Of a DNA stretch of 64,000 nucleotides, positions 26,039 through 35,215 are shown piece after piece. Origin of the DNA: Pedobacter sp. Hv1 (GTDB taxonomy: Bacteria; Bacteroidota; Bacteroidia; Sphingobacteriales; Sphingobacteriaceae); the NCBI RefSeq assembly GCF_001412215.1, contig NZ_LLWP01000001.1, forward strand, positions 248,001-312,000, in the 5' to 3' direction. Numbering within the stretch: position 1 is the first letter of the stretch; every line of letters starts with the position of its first letter. The translations under genes were made by a program, and so were the position numbers. The notes beneath the pieces are model-generated. The model ran no database searches. It was not told the DNA's origin and worked only from the letters and a program-made list of their open reading frames with translations.

Positions 26039-27220
26039 TTAAAGTTCACGTCCAATTTTTGGGATAAATCCATTAAAATATAAATTCTTGTTTGCATAAT
26101 CTCCCATTCTAACAATGATAACATTATTATCAGGATTTACATAAACGATTTGCCCTAAAATTCCTTCGGCACGGTAATCATTGGTTTTGACCTTAACAGC
26201 GTAGCTACCATTGCTCATTTTTTTAATGGGTGCATTTAATTTCAGCTTGTTCAATGCTTGAACGGCACTTACCGAATCCTTAAAATAACGGGTATTGTTA
26301 TTGGCCCACCACTGGTTTTTATAACCTAGCTTAGCCAGTACATCGGCGTTTGTAGTGGTATTGATCCATTGTGTGCTTACCAATTGTTTACCTTGCCAAT
26401 TTCCTTTTTTAAGATACAACCTACCCAATTTTGCAAAATCGGCTGCTGTAGCATTTAAGCAACAAAATGCTTTTACTGTTTTCTGGTCGTCAAGGCTCCA
26501 AATTGCATCAGATTCTGCACCCAAAGGGTTCCATAAATATTTCGACAACAATGCAGGTACCTTCTCTCCACTTACACGTTCTAATATGGCTGCCAACAAT
26601 TGCGTATTGATACTTTGATACTCAAAAGATAAACCCGGTTCCCGTTTCATCTTCAGCTTGGCTATCTGATTGCGAAGTGATGAACCGTAATACAATTTGG
26701 CAATACCAGCAAAAGGAGTTTCTTTATTTTCGTCAAAATCTAAACCAGAGCGCATATCTAAAACATGTTGAATGGTCAATTTACCAAAACGTGGATCATT
26801 TTTCTTCAGCTCTGGCAGGTATTTGATCACCAGATCATCAGCACCAGTAATCAGACCTTTGTCTATGGCCATACCCACCAAAGTACCAATGTATGATTTG
26901 GCTACAGAGAAACTTGGATGTAAGGTATTTGCATTGAGCTTTTCGGCATAACGCTCGTAGATGATACTATCATTTTTAATCACCAAAAATACGTTCGTAT
27001 TGGTATTTATCAATTGCGTATCTAAATATTTGCTTAACTCTTGGTATTTCTGTTGACCGATTGCCTGGGTAAACCTAAAAGGTACAACAGCTTTATCAAT
27101 CTTAGTTTTGGCAAACTTGGCACTATCACTAAGGTCGGGCTGCCACCATCTTAATGCTCTAATAGGTGCACAACTGCTCCATAGGCCAATTGCTATCAAA
27201 CCCAAACATATTTTTTTCAT
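26039..27220 (-). CDS. Serine hydrolase, class C beta-lactamase/PBP-like lipoprotein
   Basis: A 393-residue protein of the beta-lactamase-related family. The nucleophile motif is S105-V-A-K108 in SFSVAKSYIG, and YQSINTQLLAAIL supplies the second tyrosine motif. A lipobox cysteine (C17, LWSSC) suggests a lipoprotein. Such proteins can be esterases, D-aminopeptidases or carboxypeptidases; lactam hydrolysis is not implied. It lies between a sensor kinase and its regulator, which suggests that its activity is tied to the signal sensed. Confidence 0.87.
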   Translation of the reverse strand: MKKICLGLIAIGLWSSCAPIRALRWWQPDLSDSAKFAKTKIDKAVVPFRFTQAIGQQKYQELSKYLDTQLINTNTNVFLVIKNDSIIYERYAEKLNANTLHPSFSVAKSYIGTLVGMAIDKGLITGADDLVIKYLPELKKNDPRFGKLTIQHVLDMRSGLDFDENKETPFAGIAKLYYGSSLRNQIAKLKMKREPGLSFEYQSINTQLLAAILERVSGEKVPALLSKYLWNPLGAESDAIWSLDDQKTVKAFCCLNATAADFAKLGRLYLKKGNWQGKQLVSTQWINTTTNADVLAKLGYKNQWWANNNTRYFKDSVSAVQALNKLKLNAPIKKMSNGSYAVKVKTNDYRAEGILGQIVYVNPDNNVIIVRMGDYANKNLYFNGFIPKIGREL

Positions 27221-27300
27221 ATCAATTTATTTATTGAGGTTTTATGGTCACAACTCTTTTTTAGTCTTTTGTTAACAAACCCAGGAGGTAGCTAACCTTC

Positions 27301-28332
27301 TCATTTTTTCGATTTACTTTTTGACAGGTTAATGATCAACGTAGTTTTATACGTATTTCCATTGTTCGAGATCAGTAGCTCGTGCTGATCAGGATAGATC
27401 AAATCCAGTCTTCGGTGTACATTAACCAGACCTACCCCACTCGAGTGGTCTTTTTGCGCATGGCTGATCTTATTGCTCACTTCAAAAGCCAAACGTTTAT
27501 CACTTACCGATAATGAAATTTTAACAGGTTGCGAAGGATCGTTAATTACACCATGTTTAAATGCATTTTCTACAAAGGGAATCAATACCAATGCAGCAAT
27601 CTCATGTTCTTCACTTAATCCTTCGGTTTTAAAGTTGACGTAGAAATTAGGTTCAAAACGCATTTCGAATAAAGCAATATAACTTTCCAAATATTCTACT
27701 TCTTTAACCAACCGCACTTTACCATCAGGACTTTCTGTTAAGGTATACCGCATCAGATCTGATAAACGTAACACTGCATTGGCCAATTTATCAGAAACTG
27801 GAATAGCCAATGAGTATACATAGTTTAAGGTATTGTACAAAAAATGAGGATTGATCTGCGATTTTAGAAAAGCAAGCTCGGCCTTAATGGCTTCATCTTT
27901 TAATTTACGATTGGTAGCCTCATCTCTAAAATTCTGTTGTACACTATATACACCCAGTGCAATAGCGATATAAGAAAAACCAAAATAGATATTATCTGCA
28001 ATATAGTAGCGAATGGTGGTACCCTTTGCATAATTATTAAAACCAAACCATTGTGGATAAAGCACTTCTTCAATCAAATAACGGAGCAAGATAAACGAAG
28101 CCAATGCCACCAAAATTCCCATAATTAACTGAGGCACTTTGCTCCGTTTCAAGTAATTAGGATAGACCCATAAAAAACAGATATAAAACTCTACCAATTG
28201 TATAAAAGACATAGAGCTATCTAACGCAATGTACAAAAAACTAGGTTTTTTGATAAGATAGCCTCCATATTGATAGGTTAATATAATTGTCCAGCAAAGG
28301 ATGTGGATTAAAACAAGTCTAGTTCTTTTCAT
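27301..28332 (-). CDS. LytS-type sensor histidine kinase
   Basis: A 343-residue kinase of the His_kinase (PF06580-type) group. Four hydrophobic segments (about 6-26, 38-58, 68-86, 114-132) form the membrane part with no obvious outer domain. The phospho-acceptor H163 is in KSQINPHFLYNTLN. The ATP-binding N box is VENAFKHG and the G box GVGLVNVHRRL. It heads the unit with the serine hydrolase and the LytTR regulator. TAGTTTTA, a weak -7-like box, lies four bases before its ATG. Confidence 0.92.
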   Translation of the reverse strand: MKRTRLVLIHILCWTIILTYQYGGYLIKKPSFLYIALDSSMSFIQLVEFYICFLWVYPNYLKRSKVPQLIMGILVALASFILLRYLIEEVLYPQWFGFNNYAKGTTIRYYIADNIYFGFSYIAIALGVYSVQQNFRDEATNRKLKDEAIKAELAFLKSQINPHFLYNTLNYVYSLAIPVSDKLANAVLRLSDLMRYTLTESPDGKVRLVKEVEYLESYIALFEMRFEPNFYVNFKTEGLSEEHEIAALVLIPFVENAFKHGVINDPSQPVKISLSVSDKRLAFEVSNKISHAQKDHSSGVGLVNVHRRLDLIYPDQHELLISNNGNTYKTTLIINLSKSKSKK

Positions 28333-28382
28333 GCAATAAAACTATAAAAAGGTTTTAGAACAGCATAGTTTTTGATGCCAAC

Positions 28383-28465
28383 CCCATCAAAAATTATCCC
28401 AACACCCTTGTTTGAAGGACGAAGCCCTTTTTGATGTAAAAAACCGATTGGGATAATATTTTGGG
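28383..28465. promoter_or_regulatory. Inverted repeat between divergent kinase and DUF5694 genes
   Basis: CCCATCAAAAATTATCCCA (28383-28401) and TGGGATAATATTTTGGG (28449-28465) are near-complementary, with the core TTATCCCA/TGGGATAA exact. They flank a 47-base centre in the divergent intergenic region. An operator for the LytTR regulator or a hairpin is possible; neither is shown. Confidence 0.4.
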
Positions 28466-28482
28466 AGCTTCGTATCATTTAA

Positions 28483-28513
28483 TTGTACAAGGTTGGGCTA
28501 TTGTGAACCTTTG
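28483..28513 (+). promoter_or_regulatory. Promoter of the DUF5694 gene
   Basis: TTG at 28483-28485 and AACCTTTG at 28506-28513 are separated by 20 bases. The second box differs from TAnnTTTG only at its first base. The ATG follows 20 bases later. Confidence 0.4.
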
Positions 28514-28533
28514 GACAACAAATCAAAAACATC

Positions 28534-29403
28534 ATGAAAAAGTTAATCACCTTAATTATTGTTCAAGCCTTATTTACTTTAGGTTTCCTATCTGTTTCAA
28601 ATGCCCAAACCATAAAAAAGAAACAAATCTTGTTAATTGGCACCTTTCATTTTAATAATCCTGGCGCCGATGCCGTTCAAACAAATGATTTTGATATAAG
28701 GACTGCAAAAGCACAACAAGAATTAGCGCAAATTAGCAATCAGATCAAAAAATTCAATCCCAATAAAATATTTGTAGAATGGGAATACTATGATCAAAAA
28801 AAATTGGATTCTCTTTATCAACTCTACTTAAATAACCAATACGAAAACTATGTAGAAAAGACCTACAAAAATAAAGGAGCTTATGCCATGTATGCCAATA
28901 ACGAAATTTTTCAACTGGCATTTAGAGCCGCTAAAAAAACTGGGCTAAAACAAGTAAACGGGATCGATTATCCACTACCAATGCCTTTCGACACAGTAAT
29001 GAATGCCATCAAAGCTGCCAAACAGGATGATGTAATGGCTGAAATTTCTGCCTACACTACCACTATGGGCAAAGAAGCCAACCTCAAACGTAAAACCATG
29101 GGTTTAACTTCATTGATCCTCGACCTTAACACCGAGCAAGCTAGAAAAATCAATAGTGGTTTTTACATCAAAACCTTAAACAGAGCTGGCAAAACAGACA
29201 ATTTTGGAGGAGCTTTTTCAGTTGCAGAATGGTACAAAAGAAACCTGTACATGTATAGTCTAGTTCAGAAACAGATGCAATCGGCAGCTCAAAAAGCAGT
29301 GATCCTGCTAGGAGCTGGACACATTGCCATCATTAAAAAATTTATTGAAGATGATGGCCAATATGAAGTAGTTGAACTTAAAGACATTATGAAAATTAAA
29401 TAA
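28534..29403 (+). CDS. DUF5694-like exported protein, TraB/TIKI superfamily type
   Basis: A 289-residue protein with a signal peptide (LITLIIVQALFTLGFLSVSNAQ). Three spaced motifs stand out: LIGTFHFNNPG, FVEWEYYDQ and LLGAGHIAIIKKF. Two GxxH motifs with a glutamate between them are the hallmark of the TraB/TIKI/EreA superfamily of putative metal-dependent hydrolases. The DUF5694 label is from memory of the motif set. A second protein with the same logic is encoded at 59435-60331. The substrate is unknown. Confidence 0.75.
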   Translation: MKKLITLIIVQALFTLGFLSVSNAQTIKKKQILLIGTFHFNNPGADAVQTNDFDIRTAKAQQELAQISNQIKKFNPNKIFVEWEYYDQKKLDSLYQLYLNNQYENYVEKTYKNKGAYAMYANNEIFQLAFRAAKKTGLKQVNGIDYPLPMPFDTVMNAIKAAKQDDVMAEISAYTTTMGKEANLKRKTMGLTSLILDLNTEQARKINSGFYIKTLNRAGKTDNFGGAFSVAEWYKRNLYMYSLVQKQMQSAAQKAVILLGAGHIAIIKKFIEDDGQYEVVELKDIMKIK

Positions 29404-29467
29404 TCAAGGTGCAACGTATCGCATAAAAACCCCGTCATTTCATTTAACCACAAACAAAACCTTAATT

Positions 29468-31885
29468 ATGAAGATCCTTTTAAAATTATTTTTAAGCCTA
29501 CTCCTATTGTTATGCTTTAACCTTGTACAAGCGCAAACCTTTAAAATAACTGGCAGCGTAGTAGAACAAACCAAAAAACAAACCCTCGAATTTGCATCAA
29601 TAGCTTTAGTCCGCTTACCAGATTCTAGTGCCGTAGGTACGCAAATGACCAATCAATTTGGGCTATATGAATTTAAAAACATCAAACCGGGCAAATACCA
29701 GATCAAGGTATTAATGATGGGCTACGAAAAACAAGCCTCTAGCCCATTTGAACTAAAAGACGGCGACCATAAAGTTGCTCCTATTACCCTACAAAATAGA
29801 ACACAAAGCCTAAAAGAAATTGCAGTAGTATCCAAAATGCCTGTAATTGACCAAAAATCCGACCGTACGATCGTTAATGTAGAGCAGATGAACACCACGG
29901 GTGATAATGCATTGGAAGTTTTGAGCCGTGCCCCAGGTATCAAATTAGATAAAGATGATAACCTGATCTTAAAAGGTAAAAAAGGAATTACCGTAATGAT
30001 TGATGGTAAAATAAGCTATATGAGTGGTGGCGAATTAACCACTTACCTTAAATCTCTACCGGGTTCTGTATTGAGCAAAATAGAATTGATCTCTAATCCA
30101 CCATCTTCTTTTGATGCTGCCGGAACAGGTGGTTTCATCAATATCAAATTGAAAAGGAACAGAATGCAAGGTATCAATGGCAATGCCAATTTAGGCGGAG
30201 GATATGGCAAATACGAGAAAGTATATGGAGGTACAAACCTTAACTATAATATTGGTAAAATTAGCAGTTATGTGCGTTTAAATGCTGGGCGATACAATTC
30301 CTTTAATCGTTTAACCCTTAACAGGCAAATTGGCGATGAACAGTTTAACCAAGTTAATTTCTGGCACCCTATTACCAGCAGCTTAAATTATTCTGCAGGT
30401 GCAGATTATTTCATCAACGATAAACATACCATTGGGGTAATGTTTAAGGGTTTCAATTCGCCAGACGAAACCGATGTAACCAGCAACTCTCCAAATTACA
30501 ATGCCCAAGGTGTTAAAGCTGGTAATGTAGCCATGCATAACCCACAAACCAATAAATCTGGCAACCATGCACTTAATTTAAATTACCGTGTTAAAATTGA
30601 TACCCTTGGCAAAGAATTAAGCTTTGATGCCGATTATGTCTACTATCAAAACGATAAAAATGAAACTTTTACCAATACTTATTTTGATGCCAATGATCAG
30701 TTAAAAGGGCCACCGGTTGATCTCCGCAACTTTGGTAATGGTGATATTTCTATCTACGCTTTGAAATTAGATTACATCCACCCTATTTCTAAAAAAATGA
30801 AATTTGAAGCAGGTTGGAAAAGCAGTTGGGTAAGTACCAATAGCAATGTTCGTTTTGATTCCCTAAAAAACGCAATGTGGATCAACGATCCTAAACGTAC
30901 CAATCGTTTTCTATACAATGAGAACATCAATGCAGCTTATGCATCTGTAGAACAATCTTTCAAAAACTTAGAGATCAAGGTAGGTTTTAGGGTAGAGCAA
31001 ACTTTAGGTGATGGATTTTCATCGGGTACCAGTACCGATATTGTGCGTAAGTACTGGAAAGTTTTCCCAACCGTTTCGGCTTCGTTTAAAGCCAGCGAGA
31101 ACAATCAGCTTACTGCTTCTTACCGCAAAAGTATCAATCGTCCATCGTATAGAAGTCTTAATCCTTTTACTTTCTATACAGATCCATATACTGCTTTACA
31201 AGGAAACCCGTTGTTACAAGCTTCTTATGCAGATAATTATGAGTTTAATTACAGTTATAAGAACTACCGATTATTTACCTTGAGTTATGCCACCACAAAT
31301 GGTTCAGAATCTGAGGTCATTTATCAAAACAATGAGACTAAAGAAAGTATCAGTCGCCCAGAAAACTTGAACAGGGAAACAAGTCTATATATGGCTACTG
31401 GCAATCCTTTCGACGTTGTGAAATGGTGGAACAACAATACAGAGCTTTATGCCCAATATAACAAAACGAGTTCTCCCATTCAAGGTTCGGGTTACAATGC
31501 TTCGCAATGGAGTTGGGGTATCAGTACCGACAACACCATTACTTTACCTAAAGATTACGTATTTAATGTGTATGCTTATTATCAGGCGCCCTCTGTTTCA
31601 GGCTTATTTCGTAATTTAGAAGCATATGGCATCAATGTAGGCGTTAAAAAGACCTTTTGGAAAAAGAACGCAACCATTGCCTTAAAGCTAAATGATGTAT
31701 TTGCTACCGGAATGTTTAGGGCTACCCTTAATTACAATAACATCAATACCTATTGGAAAAACGAGTGGGAAAACCGCAAAGTTTCTTTAAACTTAACCTA
31801 CAAGTTTGGTAACATGAAAATCAAAACTGCCCGCAACCGCAAAACCGGAACCGGAGAAGAAGAAGGAAGAGTGGGCGGAAACTAA
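29468..31885 (+). CDS. Outer-membrane beta-barrel receptor with carboxypeptidase-regulatory domain
   Basis: An 805-residue TonB-receptor-like protein. The signal peptide ends near VQAQ. A carboxypeptidase-regulatory-like domain (about 24-110) is followed by a plug-like region (PVIDQKSDRTIVNVEQMNTTGDNALEVLSRAPGI, DGKISYMSGGELTTYLKSLPG) and a long barrel. This is the outer-membrane beta-barrel family common in Bacteroidota, distinct from SusC. There is no adjacent SusD gene. The ligand is unknown. The C-terminus continues with a basic tail (MKIKTARNRKTGTGEEEG) beyond the last strand. Confidence 0.88.
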   Translation: MKILLKLFLSLLLLLCFNLVQAQTFKITGSVVEQTKKQTLEFASIALVRLPDSSAVGTQMTNQFGLYEFKNIKPGKYQIKVLMMGYEKQASSPFELKDGDHKVAPITLQNRTQSLKEIAVVSKMPVIDQKSDRTIVNVEQMNTTGDNALEVLSRAPGIKLDKDDNLILKGKKGITVMIDGKISYMSGGELTTYLKSLPGSVLSKIELISNPPSSFDAAGTGGFINIKLKRNRMQGINGNANLGGGYGKYEKVYGGTNLNYNIGKISSYVRLNAGRYNSFNRLTLNRQIGDEQFNQVNFWHPITSSLNYSAGADYFINDKHTIGVMFKGFNSPDETDVTSNSPNYNAQGVKAGNVAMHNPQTNKSGNHALNLNYRVKIDTLGKELSFDADYVYYQNDKNETFTNTYFDANDQLKGPPVDLRNFGNGDISIYALKLDYIHPISKKMKFEAGWKSSWVSTNSNVRFDSLKNAMWINDPKRTNRFLYNENINAAYASVEQSFKNLEIKVGFRVEQTLGDGFSSGTSTDIVRKYWKVFPTVSASFKASENNQLTASYRKSINRPSYRSLNPFTFYTDPYTALQGNPLLQASYADNYEFNYSYKNYRLFTLSYATTNGSESEVIYQNNETKESISRPENLNRETSLYMATGNPFDVVKWWNNNTELYAQYNKTSSPIQGSGYNASQWSWGISTDNTITLPKDYVFNVYAYYQAPSVSGLFRNLEAYGINVGVKKTFWKKNATIALKLNDVFATGMFRATLNYNNINTYWKNEWENRKVSLNLTYKFGNMKIKTARNRKTGTGEEEGRVGGN

Positions 31886-32193
31886 TATAGCGTTAGTCTA
31901 GTTGGTCGAGAAATGTTTTCTCGACCAATATATTTAAAGTCGAGATTACAAATCCCGACCAACTAATCATAAATCCCGACTAACGACCAATACAAAAAAT
32001 ACTTCGACAGGCTCCACATGACAATCTTCTAAAAAATCGCAAACCCAACCTATTCCCTATTTCCCATTTCCTATTCCCCATTTTCTATTTCCTACTCCCC
32101 AATTAACCATCATCGTACAGATTCCAAAAAAAGCGTAACATATTTACGGTTCCTGCATCTTATATTTACTAAACAAAAAAACAAATTCATAAA
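31886..32193. other. Non-coding gap: hairpin module, REP copy, pyrimidine tract
   Basis: No gene is seen in these 308 bases. A strong hairpin lies at 31902-31928, then the second part of the two-hairpin module (GTCGAGATTACAAATCCCGAC and a further AATCCCGAC unit to about 31985). A REP-like unit (CTTCGACAGGCTCCACATGACA) is at 32002-32023. From 32041 to 32100 there are pyrimidine words (CTATTCCCTATTTCCC). TATATTTA at 32161-32168 may be the -7 box of the next gene. Confidence 0.6.
31902..31928. terminator. Perfect 12-bp hairpin, two-hairpin module (copy 2)
   Basis: TTGGTCGAGAAA (31902-31913), loop TGT, and TTTCTCGACCAA (31917-31928) form an uninterrupted 12-bp stem. It is followed by GTCGAGATTACAAATCCCGAC, the same second stem as in copy 1 at 11527-11547. 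It probably ends transcription of the receptor gene. Confidence 0.7.
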
Positions 32194-33105
32194 ATGCTTA
32201 GCGTAAAAAATATTGTAAAGCAATATGCTACGCACCGCGCTTTAGACCAAGTAAGCTTGGAAGTAGAAAGTGGAAAAATATTTGGCCTTTTGGGGCCTAA
32301 TGGTGCTGGCAAAACATCTTTAATTAGAATTATTACCCAAATTACGGCTCCAGATAGTGGAGAAGTCCTTTTCAATGGTCAACGTTTAAATGCCGATCAT
32401 ATTTCTCAAATTGGTTACTTACCCGAAGAACGTGGTCTGTATAAAAAGATGGAAATTGGCGAACAGGTGTTGTACCTTTCCAAACTAAAGGGTTTAAGCA
32501 CTGCCGAAGCCACCAAACGGATTAAATTCTGGTTCGAAAAACTAGAAATGAAAGATTGGTGGGGCAAAAAAGTAGAAGATTTGAGTAAAGGAATGCAACA
32601 GAAAGTGCAATTTGTTGCAACTGTATTGCATCAACCAGAATTAATTATTCTCGACGAACCTTTCTCTGGTTTCGATCCGGTAAATGCCGATATCATTAAA
32701 AATGAAATCCTTGAACTGAACAAACAAGGCGCAACCTTTATCTTCTCTACCCACAGAATGGAAAGTGTAGAAGAGCTTTGCGACCATATTGCCTTAATTG
32801 ACCGTTCTAAAAAGATCTTAGACGGCAGTGTTGACGAAATCAAGGCTACCTACCGCAACAATACCTATTGGATTGAGTACGAAGGCGATTACAATGCCGA
32901 AAGCTCGAAAGGGATTTTTGATGTTTTACAAACTGAAAATGTAAAAGGAAAAACCTTGATCAAAATACAATTACAGCCCAATAAAACAGCCAACGAGGTT
33001 TTAGCAACCTTGTTACCATATGTTTCTATTAGCAAATTGGATGAGGTTATTCCAACCATGAACGATATTTTTATTGATAAAGTTAAAAGACAAGACTATG
33101 AATAA
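32194..33105 (+). CDS. ABC exporter ATP-binding protein (NatA-like)
   Basis: A 303-residue ABC ATPase with Walker A GPNGAGKTSL near residues 35-44, signature LSKGMQQKVQFVA and Walker B LIILDEPFSGFDP. The C-terminal 90 residues (YWIEYEGDYNAESSKG...) form the DUF4162-type extension of Na+/drug exporter ATPases. The permease gene begins inside its last eight bases, so translation is coupled. It is related to NatA; the exported substrate cannot be told. Confidence 0.9.
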   Translation: MLSVKNIVKQYATHRALDQVSLEVESGKIFGLLGPNGAGKTSLIRIITQITAPDSGEVLFNGQRLNADHISQIGYLPEERGLYKKMEIGEQVLYLSKLKGLSTAEATKRIKFWFEKLEMKDWWGKKVEDLSKGMQQKVQFVATVLHQPELIILDEPFSGFDPVNADIIKNEILELNKQGATFIFSTHRMESVEELCDHIALIDRSKKILDGSVDEIKATYRNNTYWIEYEGDYNAESSKGIFDVLQTENVKGKTLIKIQLQPNKTANEVLATLLPYVSISKLDEVIPTMNDIFIDKVKRQDYE

Positions 33106-34432
33106 GATTTTACTCATTATACGCAGAGAATATTTATCGAGGGTAAAGAAAAAATCGTTCATTATCATGACGTTTTTAACTCCACTCCTCATCGCCGGGA
33201 TTTACGGTTTGATTGGTTATTTTACTTACAAGGGCATTAGTGATACACACGATAAAATTGCGGTAGTAAGCACCAATACTACCTTAAAAGAAAAACTGGC
33301 CTCTGATAAAAATACCGAATACATCTATGTAAATCAATCATTGAGCGAGATGAAAAGCTCCATCAAAAAATCTGATTACGACTACGTATTGTATTTACCC
33401 GAATTTACCTTAAAAGAGCCAAAAGGGATTGAACTGTTTGGTGTTAAACAAGCAGGGTTATCTTTAAACAATAGAATTGCTCGCGATATTGAAGAACTGA
33501 TCCGTACCCAAAAATTAAAGGAATCTGGCATTGCCCAAAGTGACCTCGACCAATTGAAAACATCGGTTGATATTGAAACCAAAAAGATTGCCACTGAAAC
33601 TGGAAAAGAAGAATCGAGTAGTGCGGGTGCCAGTACCATTATTGCTTTTATAGCAGGTATATTGATGTTCATGTTCATCATGTTATATGGCATCCAAGTA
33701 ATGCGTGGTGTAATTGAAGAAAAAACAAGCAGAATTATTGAAGTAATGATCTCTTCTGTTAAGCCTTTTCAGTTAATGATGGGCAAGATTATTGGGATTG
33801 CTTTGGTTGGTTTAACACAATTCATTTTATGGATTGTTTTAACGTTTACCATTAGCACCATTGCTGTAACTGTTTTTGTAGACAAAGGTGATGTGAAAAA
33901 AATTGCAGCTTCAACACAGGCTGGCAGTCAACTGTCAACAGGTACTCAAATTGCTACCCCAGCGCAAGGTCCAATGGCCGATGTACAAAAGAGTTTAGCA
34001 GGCCTAGATTTTGGCAAAATTGTAACGGTATTTATCTTCTTCTTTATTGGAGGCTATTTATTTTATAGTGCCTTATATGCGGCAATTGGCTCTGCCGTTG
34101 ATAGCGAAACAGAAACGCAACAATTTATGATGCCCGTAATGATGCCACTGCTTTTGGGTTATGCCCTCTCTTTAAGCGTGGTAACCAATGATCCTTATGG
34201 CAACGTAGCTTTCTGGTTATCGATGATCCCTTTTACCTCTCCTATTGCCATGGTGGTACGTTTACCTTACGGTGTACCGGGTTGGGAATTGGCTTTATCC
34301 ATGATCATTTTAGTAATTGGCTTTGTAGGCACTGTTTGGGTAGCCAGCAGAATATACAGGGTTGGTATTTTAATGTACGGCAAAAAAACCACCTTCAAAG
34401 AAATGTTCAAGTGGTTTACCTATAAAAATTAA
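33098..34432 (+). CDS. ABC exporter permease (NatB-like)
   Basis: A 444-residue ABC-2 permease. The N-terminal IIRREYLSRVKKKSFIIMTFLTPLLIAG contains the first helix, followed by an outer domain of about 150 residues, then five or six helices from about residue 180. The coupling helix EEKTSRIIEVMISSVKPFQLMMGKI is typical of the NatB/YhaP group. The frame is open from 33074, but ATG 33098, overlapping the ATPase stop by eight bases, gives the family start. Confidence 0.9.
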   Translation: MNKILLIIRREYLSRVKKKSFIIMTFLTPLLIAGIYGLIGYFTYKGISDTHDKIAVVSTNTTLKEKLASDKNTEYIYVNQSLSEMKSSIKKSDYDYVLYLPEFTLKEPKGIELFGVKQAGLSLNNRIARDIEELIRTQKLKESGIAQSDLDQLKTSVDIETKKIATETGKEESSSAGASTIIAFIAGILMFMFIMLYGIQVMRGVIEEKTSRIIEVMISSVKPFQLMMGKIIGIALVGLTQFILWIVLTFTISTIAVTVFVDKGDVKKIAASTQAGSQLSTGTQIATPAQGPMADVQKSLAGLDFGKIVTVFIFFFIGGYLFYSALYAAIGSAVDSETETQQFMMPVMMPLLLGYALSLSVVTNDPYGNVAFWLSMIPFTSPIAMVVRLPYGVPGWELALSMIILVIGFVGTVWVASRIYRVGILMYGKKTTFKEMFKWFTYKN

Positions 34433-34498
34433 TTTTTCAAACCGTCAAGACACAAAGTTTACCAAAATAACTTGGTGTCTTGGTGGTTCATATCGCAC

Positions 34499-35215
34499 AT
34501 GCAAAAAGCAATTGTTGTTGGGGCAACATCAGGTATTGGTAAGGCTTTGACTTTGCTACTGGCCAAACATCACTATACGGTTGGTATTACAGGCCGAAGA
34601 GCTGATCTCTTAGCCGAACTGAAACAGGAGAACCCTGAAAATTTTCATGCTTTAGCTTTCGATGTAGTCGACTTTGAACAAACAGCAGTAAACCTGAACC
34701 AACTGGCAGAAAAACTGGGTGGTGTTGACTTATTGATCTATTGTGCTGGAGTTGGCGAACTCAATGCATACTTGGCTATTGATTTAGAACTACCAACTAT
34801 TGACGTAAATGTAAAAGCATTTAACCAAGTAGTGGTTTGGGGCTACAAACAATTTGAGCAACAAAAAAAAGGACAGATCGCTGTGATCACTTCTATTGCC
34901 GGTTTAAGGGGTGGTGCCATTTCTCCTGCTTACAATGCCAGCAAAGCTTATCAAATCAACTATCTTGAAGGATTAAGGCAAAAAGCAAACCAACAGAAGC
35001 TGGAAATTACTATTACAGATCTAAGACCAGGTTTTGTAGCTACTGCAATGGCCAAAGGCGATCAACAATTTTGGGTTGCTGAACCAGAGAAAGCTGCATT
35101 GCAAATATTTAACGCCATTAAAGCTAAAAAAAGCGTTAGTTATATCACCAAGCGATGGAACATCATTGCGTGGCTTTTAAAACTGATGCCCAGATTTTTA
35201 TACCAAAGACTATGA
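34499..35215 (+). CDS. Short-chain dehydrogenase/reductase
   Basis: A 238-residue Rossmann-fold SDR. The cofactor motif is VGATSGIGKAL near residues 7-17, with TGRR following strand 2, which points to NADP(H). The catalytic serine and YxxxK are in SIAGLRGG and YNASKAYQINY. The substrate is unknown. The frame extends upstream to 34472, but ATG 34499 gives the standard start. Its stop overlaps the ATG of the Ppx/GppA gene (ATGA), so they are coupled. Confidence 0.9.
   Translation: MQKAIVVGATSGIGKALTLLLAKHHYTVGITGRRADLLAELKQENPENFHALAFDVVDFEQTAVNLNQLAEKLGGVDLLIYCAGVGELNAYLAIDLELPTIDVNVKAFNQVVVWGYKQFEQQKKGQIAVITSIAGLRGGAISPAYNASKAYQINYLEGLRQKANQQKLEITITDLRPGFVATAMAKGDQQFWVAEPEKAALQIFNAIKAKKSVSYITKRWNIIAWLLKLMPRFLYQRL

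Noticed and set aside
26039..27220. Serine hydrolase read as an antibiotic-resistance beta-lactamase
   Set aside because: SxxK is shared by esterases and peptidases of the same fold; a KTG-like motif was not seen and the operon context is signalling.
34433..34498. ACACAAAGTTTACC...GGTGTCTTGGTGGTTC between the NatB-like and SDR genes, considered as a member of the 58207 repeat family
   Set aside because: Only the short GGTGTCTT word is shared, too little to assign membership.
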